Source of the DNA: Crassaminicella indica
GTDB lineage: Bacteria; Bacillota; Clostridia; Peptostreptococcales; Thermotaleaceae
Direction: 5' to 3'
Assembly: GCF_019203185.1 (NCBI RefSeq)
Contig: NZ_CP078093.1
Location: 62,001-126,000 of the forward strand
Length of the DNA stretch: 64,000 nucleotides
Shown one piece after another: positions 58,197 to 64,000 of this stretch. The notes below the pieces were generated by a model. The model did no database searches, was not told the origin of the DNA, and saw only the letters and a program-made list of their open reading frames with translations. How positions within the stretch are numbered: position 1 is the stretch's first letter; each line of letters begins with the position of its first letter. A program made the translations under genes and the position numbers.

Positions 58197-59216
58197 TTAG
58201 AACTGCTCTATGAAACGCATATCATTTTCAAAAAATAATCTTATGTCTTCAATCCCATATTTTAGCATTGTGATTCGATCAAGTCCCATTCCAAATGCAA
58301 ATCCACTATACTCTTCTGGATCAATGCCGCATTCCTTTAAGACATTTGGATGAACCATACCACAACCTAAAATTTCTATCCATCCACTTCCTTTACATAC
58401 GCGACATCCTTTTCCATTACATTTAAAACAAGTAACATCTACTTCTGCACTTGGTTCTGTAAATGGGAAGTGGTGAGGTCTAAATTTTGTCTTTGTCCCA
58501 ATTCCAAACAACTGCTTTGCAAACAAATCTAGTGTTCCTTTTAAATCTGCCATAGTAATTCCCTTATCTACTACCAAGCCTTCTATTTGATGAAACATTG
58601 GCGAATGGGTAGCATCTAATTCATCAGATCTGAAGCATCTTCCTGGAGAAATAATCTTAATAGGAGGCCTAGCTTTTTTCATTGTTCTTATTTGTACTGT
58701 TGATGTTTGTGTTCTAAGTAAAATATCATCTGTAATATAAAAGGTATCTGTCAGGTCTCTAGATGGATGGTTCTTTGGTGCATTTAGTGCATCAAAATTA
58801 TGGTACACTGTATCTATCTCAGGTCCTTCTGCAATTTTAAATCCCATACCAATAAATATATCTTTTATCTCATCTAAAACCATTGTAAGAGGATGTTTGT
58901 GCCCTAAGTTTTTTGCTTTACCCGGCATTGTTACATCAATAGTTTCATTCATTAGTCTTAAATTTTTCTCTTTTTGTTTTATTTCATTTTTAGCTTCATC
59001 AAGAGCCCCTTCAATAGCAGCTCTAATTTCATTAGCAATCTTGCCAACTACAGGTCTTTCTTCATGAGATAAATCCTTCATTCCTCTTAATAATACTGTA
59101 AGTTCTCCTTTTTTTCCTAAATATTTTATTCTAATTTGTTCTAATTCCTGCATTGACTGTGCCTCTTTTATAGCACCTTCTGCAACACTTTGTATATTTT
59201 TTAGTTGCTCTTTCAT
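58197..59216 (-). CDS. pheS: Phenylalanyl-tRNA synthetase, alpha subunit
   Basis: 339 residues, class II catalytic subunit. The N-terminal coiled coil (1-95) grips tRNA. Motif 1 is near [14 protein letters not shown], motif 2 is [22 protein letters not shown] (about 195-216), and motif 3 is [17 protein letters not shown] (about 308-324). A cysteine insertion, [17 protein letters not shown] (about 260-276), gives CxxC-x4-CxxC, as seen in many Firmicute PheS and likely structural. AGGAGG-type site upstream. Expression should follow the T-box leader with the UUC specifier. Confidence 0.97.
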   Translation of the reverse strand: MKEQLKNIQSVAEGAIKEAQSMQELEQIRIKYLGKKGELTVLLRGMKDLSHEERPVVGKIANEIRAAIEGALDEAKNEIKQKEKNLRLMNETIDVTMPGKAKNLGHKHPLTMVLDEIKDIFIGMGFKIAEGPEIDTVYHNFDALNAPKNHPSRDLTDTFYITDDILLRTQTSTVQIRTMKKARPPIKIISPGRCFRSDELDATHSPMFHQIEGLVVDKGITMADLKGTLDLFAKQLFGIGTKTKFRPHHFPFTEPSAEVDVTCFKCNGKGCRVCKGSGWIEILGCGMVHPNVLKECGIDPEEYSGFAFGMGLDRITMLKYGIEDIRLFFENDMRFIEQF

Positions 59217-59265
59217 TTATATCCTCCTTCTAATTATCTTAATTTATAAAAATTATTCCCAAATA

Positions 59266-59300
59266 AAAAAACCTTCAATCCACAAGGGACGAAGATTTTC
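59266..59300 (-). terminator. T-box-controlled terminator upstream of pheS
   Basis: CTTCGTCC and GGATTGAAG arms around TTGT, then a run of T on the minus strand. Confidence 0.8.
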
Positions 59301-59490
59301 CGCGGTACCACCCTAATAGTTAAATTACTTTAACCACTCATTTGACTTAACGGCGTCGACCGATAGAACCTACTATTTTTTCAGCCCTATAGTTCAAGAG
59401 GGAACTTCAGTTAGGTTGTTATTTAGAAACGCTCTCAGCCTGTGGCATTTCCTCTCTGTAAAGCAATCCATAACCTACTTTTCTCTATCA
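59266..59490 (-). promoter_or_regulatory. T-box leader of pheST, specifier UUC
   Basis: Minus-strand core AGGGTGGTACCGCGGAAAA (about 59300-59320) is the T-box bulge, followed by a terminator at about 59266-59300. Stem I holds GAAG-TTC-CCT with TTC at 59402-59404, the same GAAG-specifier layout as in the argS leader, and fits tRNA-Phe(GAA). The start of stem I near 59490 is approximate. Confidence 0.9.
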
Positions 59491-59505
59491 TTACCAATAT
59501 CCATA

Positions 59506-59601
59506 TTAATAATCTGCAACTAATTCCCTGTAACCCAAATAGGCATTAATGTTTCCCGTTAACATAAAAATCTTCCAAAACCATTCAGCAGTACTAACCA
59601 T
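59506..59601 (-). CDS. YqzL-like small protein, 31 residues
   Basis: A 31-codon frame on the minus strand, MVSTAEWFWKIFMLTGNINA continuing YLGYRELVADY, lies between the promoter (59637-59665) and the pheST T-box. AAGGGGTG lies 9 bases upstream of the ATG. The pattern WxxFxxTGxIxAYLxY matches what I recall of the YqzL family of small Firmicute proteins, whose function is unknown. It would be made even when the T-box terminates. Too short for statistical support on its own. The ribosome-binding site, the promoter and the family pattern support it. Confidence 0.6.
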   Translation of the reverse strand: MVSTAEWFWKIFMLTGNINAYLGYRELVADY

Positions 59602-59636
59602 AATGCCCACACCCCTTTTATAGCCACTTTTTCTTC

Positions 59637-59665
59637 ATTATAGCACAGCAAAAAGAGGTTTACAA
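59637..59665 (-). promoter_or_regulatory. Promoter of the YqzL-like / pheST transcript
   Basis: Minus strand TTGTAA (59660-59665), 17-base spacer, TATAAT (59637-59642). Start would be near 59630, giving about 140 bases before the T-box begins. Confidence 0.7.
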
Positions 59666-59682
59666 GAAAAGAAATGTCCTAT

Positions 59683-60507
59683 TTATGTCATTTTTGAAAT
59701 TTTCTGATTCCTTTTTTGCCTTACAGCTTCATACATTATAATAGATGCTGCAATAGAAGCATTCAAAGATTCAGCCTTCCCAAGCATTGGTATTTTAACT
59801 AATTCATCTGAATTTTCTAGCACTTCTTCCAGTACACCATTAGCTTCATTTCCTATTATCAATGCTGTTCTTTCATTATAATCAACTTCATCATAATATT
59901 TATCTGTTTTTAAACTTGTACTAACAATTTTAATATTTTTTAATTTTAAATGCTTGATAACTTTTATTGTTTCTTCTCCATGAATAATAGGAAAATGAAA
60001 TATAGAACCCATTGTTGCTCTTATTGTTTTTAGATTATATAAGTCGACACATCCCTTTGTCAATATAACACCAGCAAAGCCCGCAGCATCTGCTGTTCTT
60101 ATAATTGTTCCCAAATTTCCTGGATCTTGTATGCGGTCAAGCACTACAAATAAATTATTTGAAGCACATAATACCTCATCTAAATCATATTGCTTTATTG
60201 AAAGGATCGCCATAATACCTTGTGGACTTTTAGTATCGGAAAGCTCAGTATAAATTTTTTTTGGAATTTCATATATTTTAATATTCCTTTTTATCAAAAT
60301 ATTAAATAATTCTTGTCCTCCAGATACATTATATAATGATTCTGAAAATAATATATACTTAATTTCTTGATTATTTTCTAAGGCATCTTTTATAATCCTT
60401 ATACCTTCAACTATGTATTCACTATATTTTTGTCTATATTTCCTTTTTTTTAATTCTTTTACATGTTTAATAGCTCCATTGTCACTAGAATAAATCTTTA
60501 AGATCAA
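59683..60507 (-). CDS. TrmH-family (SpoU) RNA 2'-O-methyltransferase
   Basis: About 274 residues from a TTG at 60507, which follows AGAGGTG by 6 bases; the upstream GTG lies within that site. N-terminal substrate-binding domain (LKKRKYRQKYSEYIVEGIRIIKDAL), then the SPOUT knot: VVLDRIQDPGNLGTIIRTADAAGF (motif 1, about 115-137), LIIGNEANGV (motif 2) and IPMLGKAESLNASIAASIIMYE (motif 3, about 240-261). It methylates a ribose in rRNA or tRNA with SAM; 23S rRNA is the likeliest substrate. It is downstream of ktrA by 17 bases, in the usual clostridial neighbourhood of rplT and pheS. Exact nucleotide unknown. Confidence 0.9.
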   Translation of the reverse strand: MILKIYSSDNGAIKHVKELKKRKYRQKYSEYIVEGIRIIKDALENNQEIKYILFSESLYNVSGGQELFNILIKRNIKIYEIPKKIYTELSDTKSPQGIMAILSIKQYDLDEVLCASNNLFVVLDRIQDPGNLGTIIRTADAAGFAGVILTKGCVDLYNLKTIRATMGSIFHFPIIHGEETIKVIKHLKLKNIKIVSTSLKTDKYYDEVDYNERTALIIGNEANGVLEEVLENSDELVKIPMLGKAESLNASIAASIIMYEAVRQKRNQKISKMT

Positions 60508-60524
60508 CAATTTCACCTCTTATT

Positions 60525-61175
60525 TTATACCTTCTTTTCTATCTTTTGTAAATCATCATTATGCCCAATAACTACTAATACATCGTCTTTCTTAACAATA
60601 TCCGTTGCCCTCGGAGATATATTAATTTCTACACCATGCTTAATAGCCATCACATTGATACCATATTTTGCTCTCATATTTAAATCTCTTAAATTTTGTC
60701 CTTCCCATTCTTTAAGAGCAGATATCTCTACAATACTATAATCAGGAGCAAGTTCTATAATATCTAAGAAATTAGAAGATACAAGATTATGTGCAACTCT
60801 AACACCCATATCTCTTTCAGGGAACACAATCCTATCTGCTCCTATTTTATAAAGTACCTTTGCATGCTGCTCATTTTGTGCCTTAGCTACTACATGCTTT
60901 ACTCCCAGCTCTTTTACAATTAGGGTAGCCATAATAGAAGCTTGTATATTAGAGCCTATCGTTATCACTGCAACATCAAAGTTGCTCATTCCAAGAGATT
61001 TAATAGATGCCTCCTCTGTTGCATCTGCTTGTACTGCATGGGTAACAGAATCAGCTATTCCTTGTATGACATCTTCATTAGCATCAATTGCTAATACATC
61101 AAACCCTAATCCATAAAGGGTTTTAGCTACACTTGAACCAAACCTTCCACAGCCTATTACTACAAATTGTTTCAT
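60525..61175 (-). CDS. ktrA: Potassium uptake regulatory subunit KtrA (RCK protein)
   Basis: 216 residues: RCK_N Rossmann domain with FVVIGCGRFGSSVAKTL (nucleotide-binding GxGxxG), acidic end AIDANEDVI, HAVQADATEEASI, and an RCK_C domain from about residue 140 (SIVEISALKEWEGQNLRDL). It binds ATP/ADP (and c-di-AMP through RCK_C in Firmicutes) and gates KtrB. It follows ktrB by 10 bases and shares its transcript. The length is typical. Confidence 0.93.
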   Translation of the reverse strand: MKQFVVIGCGRFGSSVAKTLYGLGFDVLAIDANEDVIQGIADSVTHAVQADATEEASIKSLGMSNFDVAVITIGSNIQASIMATLIVKELGVKHVVAKAQNEQHAKVLYKIGADRIVFPERDMGVRVAHNLVSSNFLDIIELAPDYSIVEISALKEWEGQNLRDLNMRAKYGINVMAIKHGVEINISPRATDIVKKDDVLVVIGHNDDLQKIEKKV

Positions 61176-61185
61176 CGTAACACCC

Positions 61186-62550
61186 CTATCCTACAATTAC
61201 TCTTTCCTCAGGATATTTAATCAATCCCTTATTTTTTTGCTGTTTTTTTGCTAAAGCTAGTGCAATAGTCATAGGTCCTACTCTACCTGCAAACATAGTA
61301 AGAGAAATAACAATTTTTCCTATAATACTAAGACTTGGTGTCATCCCCAAAGATAATCCTACTGTTCCAAAAGCAGAAGTAACTTCAAAGAAAATCTCCA
61401 TAAAACTATGTCCTGCTTCTGTTATTGATAAAATCATAGTTACAATTATAACAAGAACCATAGCTATACCTATTACTGCCAAAGATCTATTAATAATCTC
61501 TCTAGGTATTCTTCTATTAAAAACTTCTGTGTCCTCTTTCCCTTTTATAATATTTATAATTGTAAAAATAATTACTCCAGCTGTTGTAGTTTTTACTCCT
61601 CCAGCAGTAGATCCAGAAGAACCTCCTATAAACATAAAAACCATTGTCATAAATATTGTAGCAGTTGTCAGCTTATCTGTTGGTAGTGTATTGAATCCTG
61701 CTGTTCTAGGTGTAACAGAGTGAAAAAACGCTCCTAATATTTTTCCTTTAAGAGTTAATTTCCCTAAGGTTTCAGGATTATTATACTCTAATATAAAAAC
61801 AGCTATAAATCCTACCAATAGCAAAATTCCTGTAATATAAAGTACCAGCTTAGTATGTAAACTAAACTTTGAAAACTTTCTTTTTTGCAGTACTTCAACG
61901 ATTACTGTAAAACCTAATCCACCTGTGATAATCAAAAAAGAAATAACCATGTTTATTAAAAAATCATCTGCAAAAGGTGTTAAGCTTCTAAAATTTCCTA
62001 TTAAATCAAAACCAGCGTTGCAAAATGCAGAAATTGCATGAAATATACTTAGTCCTATACCCTTTGATACACCATATATAGGAATAAATTTAAAGGATAA
62101 CAGCACTGCACCAATTCCTTCTATTGTAAAGGTTGTAATCAATATATATTTTGTAAGTCGTACAATTCCAGCTATATTAAATTGATTGAGTGCTTCCTGC
62201 ATGACTAAACGTTCTCGCAAAGTAATTCTTTTACCAAAAATTAATGCAAAAAAAGTAGCCATACTCATAAATCCTAATCCACCTATCTGAATAAGCAGAA
62301 TAATAACAGTCTGCCCAAATACAGTCCAGTGGGTAGCTGTATCTACAACAACTAATCCTGTTACACAGACCGCAGAAGTTGCTGTGAAAATTGCATTAAT
62401 AAATCCCACACTATGCCCAGACTTTGATGCAATAGGAAGACTTAAAAGTATCCCTCCCATTAAAATAACACTAGCAAATCCTAAAACGAGTATCTGTGCA
62501 GGGTTTAATTTATACTTGTCAATTCTTTTGTTAATATCTATAACAATCAC
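61186..62550 (-). CDS. ktrB: Potassium uptake channel subunit KtrB
   Basis: 454 residues, about 8 transmembrane helices with four pore loops. Filter motifs: TSAVCVTGLVVVDT, SAFCNAGFDL, TPRTAGFNTL and TSAFGTVGLSLG, each with the selectivity-filter glycine. It imports K+ (Na+-coupled in relatives) together with KtrA. The start is uncertain: the GTG at 62550 is given, but GGGGTG overlaps it and could serve a later non-ATG start. A TATAAT with weak -35 lies at about 62588-62593 (minus strand). First gene of the ktrB-ktrA-trmH run. Confidence 0.92.
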   Translation of the reverse strand: MIVIDINKRIDKYKLNPAQILVLGFASVILMGGILLSLPIASKSGHSVGFINAIFTATSAVCVTGLVVVDTATHWTVFGQTVIILLIQIGGLGFMSMATFFALIFGKRITLRERLVMQEALNQFNIAGIVRLTKYILITTFTIEGIGAVLLSFKFIPIYGVSKGIGLSIFHAISAFCNAGFDLIGNFRSLTPFADDFLINMVISFLIITGGLGFTVIVEVLQKRKFSKFSLHTKLVLYITGILLLVGFIAVFILEYNNPETLGKLTLKGKILGAFFHSVTPRTAGFNTLPTDKLTTATIFMTMVFMFIGGSSGSTAGGVKTTTAGVIIFTIINIIKGKEDTEVFNRRIPREIINRSLAVIGIAMVLVIIVTMILSITEAGHSFMEIFFEVTSAFGTVGLSLGMTPSLSIIGKIVISLTMFAGRVGPMTIALALAKKQQKNKGLIKYPEERVIVG

Positions 62551-62682
62551 CCCTGTCCAAATTCTTCCTAACTTTATTATGCATTTATTATAGCACTAAC
62601 AAGTCTTTTTTAAAAGAAAAGTTCTATTCATTTCCATCTATTATTTTAAACAAATCCTTCAAAGTATATGAATCAACTATGA

Positions 62683-62715
62683 AAAAAATAGACTCATGAA
62701 TAGAGTCTATTTTTA
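62683..62715 (-). terminator. Terminator of infC-rpmI-rplT
   Basis: AAAATAGACTC and GAGTCTATTTT form an 11-bp stem with a T-run on the minus strand, just after the rplT stop. Confidence 0.85.
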
Positions 62716-63072
62716 TGCATTCAATTTTTGTTTTGCAACTTCTACTAATTGTGCAAAACCTTTCTCATCATTAATTGCCATTTCAGCTAACATCTTTCTA
62801 TTGATTTGAACACCTGCTAGCTTTAATCCATTAATGAATCTACTATATGAAATATTGTTCATTCTTGCTGCTGCGTTAATTCTTGCAATCCAAAGCTTTC
62901 TAAAGTCTCTTTTCTTTAATTTTCTTCCTATATATGCAGATCTTAAAGATCTCATTACTGCTGGATTTGCAGCTCTGAAAATCTTACTTTTAGCTCCATA
63001 AAATCCTTTTGCAAGCTTTAATATTTTTTTATGTTTCTTTTTAGCATTTACTGCTTTTTTTACTCTTGCCAT
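62713..63072 (-). CDS. rplT: 50S ribosomal protein L20
   Basis: 119 residues, basic, [20 protein letters not shown] at the start and the conserved [16 protein letters not shown] block. It binds 23S rRNA early in assembly and in Firmicutes represses its own operon through the infC leader. It lies 29 bases after rpmI. Standard length. Confidence 0.98.
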   Translation of the reverse strand: MARVKKAVNAKKKHKKILKLAKGFYGAKSKIFRAANPAVMRSLRSAYIGRKLKKRDFRKLWIARINAAARMNNISYSRFINGLKLAGVQINRKMLAEMAINDEKGFAQLVEVAKQKLNA

Positions 63073-63101
63073 GTTTTTCTACCTCCTTTACCTTCCTATT
63101 T

Positions 63102-63299
63102 TTATGCGTATGGTAATACTTTTCTGATTCTTCTTTCTTCAGCTTTTGGCATCATAGCAGCTTTTCTTAGATTTCTTTTTCTTTTAGGACTCTTTTTAGT
63201 TAAAATATGGCTTTTATAAGCTTTTGCTCTTTTAACTTTTCCACTTTTTGTAACCTTGAATCTTTTTGCTGCTCCTCTATGTGTCTTCATTTTTGGCAT
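63102..63299 (-). CDS. rpmI: 50S ribosomal protein L35
   Basis: 65 residues: [20 protein letters not shown], lysine rich, with the typical [20 protein letters not shown]-like end. Between infC and rplT in the universal order. Confidence 0.98.
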   Translation of the reverse strand: MPKMKTHRGAAKRFKVTKSGKVKRAKAYKSHILTKKSPKRKRNLRKAAMMPKAEERRIRKVLPYA

Positions 63300-63322
63300 G
63301 TTTGCTTCCTCCCCTCTATCAT

Positions 63323-63832
63323 CTAAGCATTCTTTGGTGCTAAGAACATAGTCATGTTCCTACCTTCCAAATTTGGCTTTTTCTCTACAGTACCAACCTC
63401 TGAAATGAGCTGAGCGAATTTATCCATTACATCATATCCTAACTTAGAATAACCCATTTCTCTACCTTTAAATCTTAAAGTAACTTTTACTTTATCACCC
63501 TTTGATAAAAACTTAATAGCATTATTTGCTTTTACGCCTAAATCATGTTGTTCAATATTCAAACTCAATCGAACTTCTTTTACATTAATCACTTTTTGTT
63601 TTTTCTTTGCTTCTTTTTCTTTTTTTGATTGTTCAAATTTGTATTTTCCATAATCCATGATTTTACAAACAGGTGGCTTTGCTTGAGGCGCTATTTTTAC
63701 TAAATCTAATCTTTTTTGCATAGCTATCTCTAGTGCCTTTTTTCCTGAAATAACACCTAATTGCGTACCATCCATGTCAATAAGTCTAACTTCTCGGTCC
63801 CTAATCTCTTCATTAATTTCTAATTCTTTAAT
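63323..63832 (-). CDS. infC: Translation initiation factor IF-3 (AUU start)
   Basis: 169 residues starting at ATT (63830-63832): I(M)[25 protein letters not shown] lies 7 bases upstream, whereas the ATG 23 codons earlier would include this site inside the gene and add residues no IF-3 has. The N domain (to about 75), linker and C domain ([26 protein letters not shown]) are complete. IF-3 checks initiation codon choice and so represses its own AUU start, a classic feedback seen in E. coli and Bacillus. First gene of the operon, behind a leader with terminator. Confidence 0.95.
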   Translation of the reverse strand: MKELEINEEIRDREVRLIDMDGTQLGVISGKKALEIAMQKRLDLVKIAPQAKPPVCKIMDYGKYKFEQSKKEKEAKKKQKVINVKEVRLSLNIEQHDLGVKANNAIKFLSKGDKVKVTLRFKGREMGYSKLGYDVMDKFAQLISEVGTVEKKPNLEGRNMTMFLAPKNA

Positions 63833-63844
63833 GATTGGACACCT

Positions 63845-64000
63845 CCTAAAATTAATGCTCCCTAATGGGATAAAATATATAACAATAAAAAGCGAATGCA
63901 TATAACATCCGCTTCATCAACCAACAAAATGCTTGCACAACTATGTAGCAAGTACTAAGCTATAAACCTTACGAACCCATGTTGCAAGGTGAGAAGCGGA
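63845..64000 (-). promoter_or_regulatory. infC-rpmI-rplT leader (L20-type attenuator)
   Basis: The leader runs to the window edge. On the minus strand TCCGCTTC (63993-64000) can pair with GAAGCGGA (about 63909-63916), while the latter also forms the 3'-ended terminator stem with CATTCGCTT. CTTGC/GCAAG further in forms another helix. This alternative pairing is the expected layout for the L20 ribosomal-protein leader, in which L20 favours termination. Naming as L20 leader is inference from position and layout. Confidence 0.65.
63889..63914 (-). terminator. Attenuator terminator in the infC leader
   Basis: AAGCGGATG and CATTCGCTT (one G-U pair) form a 9-bp stem with a run of five T after it on the minus strand, about 60 bases before the AUU start. 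Confidence 0.75.

Overview
This window is a low-GC chromosomal segment from a spore-forming, anaerobic member of the Clostridia. Supporting signs are an alpha/beta-type small acid-soluble spore protein, two tRNA-responsive T-box leaders (argS, pheST), an HD-GYP regulator, and an indolepyruvate:ferredoxin oxidoreductase plus phosphate butyryltransferase operon typical of amino-acid fermentation. All 54 tRNA genes encode their CCA end. An Alkaliphilus/Crassaminicella-like relative seems plausible, but the genus cannot be fixed from the sequence alone.

Layout. 0-6.2 kb: thiI (cut by the window edge) and its cysteine desulfurase, a candidate C-rich small RNA, an asparaginase, an HD-GYP protein, a zinc-ribbon protein, a 440-bp repeat element and a DEDD-type nuclease. 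6.2-22.4 kb: one of the richest stable-RNA regions one can meet. It holds two complete rRNA operons (16S-tRNA-Ala-23S-5S, both minus strand), a 21-tRNA array after rrn1, and two tandemly duplicated arrays of 15 and 16 tRNAs after rrn2. Between the two blocks lie a thymidine kinase, the second copy of the 440-bp element and the spore protein gene. Promoters are readable upstream of both operons, inside the 23S-5S spacer of rrn1 and in front of the second duplicated array.

22.7-42.8 kb: metabolic and housekeeping genes. These are iorAB-ptb, TPR and radical-SAM proteins, a predicted amidase, argS with a CGU-specifier T-box, a glutamate/aspartate symporter with an aspartate racemase, a cell-wall amidase, DUF523, mutS2, a U32 peptidase-like RNA-modification protein and zapA.

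43.1-55.7 kb: a surface-glycan locus lying between zapA and pheT. It contains two DNRLRE-domain proteins (one of them fused to TPRs), a 15-residue-repeat surface protein with a sigma-K-like promoter, a TPR-fused GT2 glycosyltransferase, a complete dTDP-L-rhamnose pathway (rmlA, D, B, C) and two large multidomain glycosyltransferases. I read it as a candidate system for making and glycosylating a repeat-containing surface or spore-coat/exosporium protein. This is the most interesting protein-coding part of the window.

55.7-64 kb: the conserved translation block, read on the minus strand: infC (AUU start, leader with terminator/antiterminator), rpmI, rplT, ktrB, ktrA, a TrmH-type methyltransferase, a 31-codon YqzL-like gene hidden in the pheST leader region, and pheS-pheT behind a UUC-specifier T-box.
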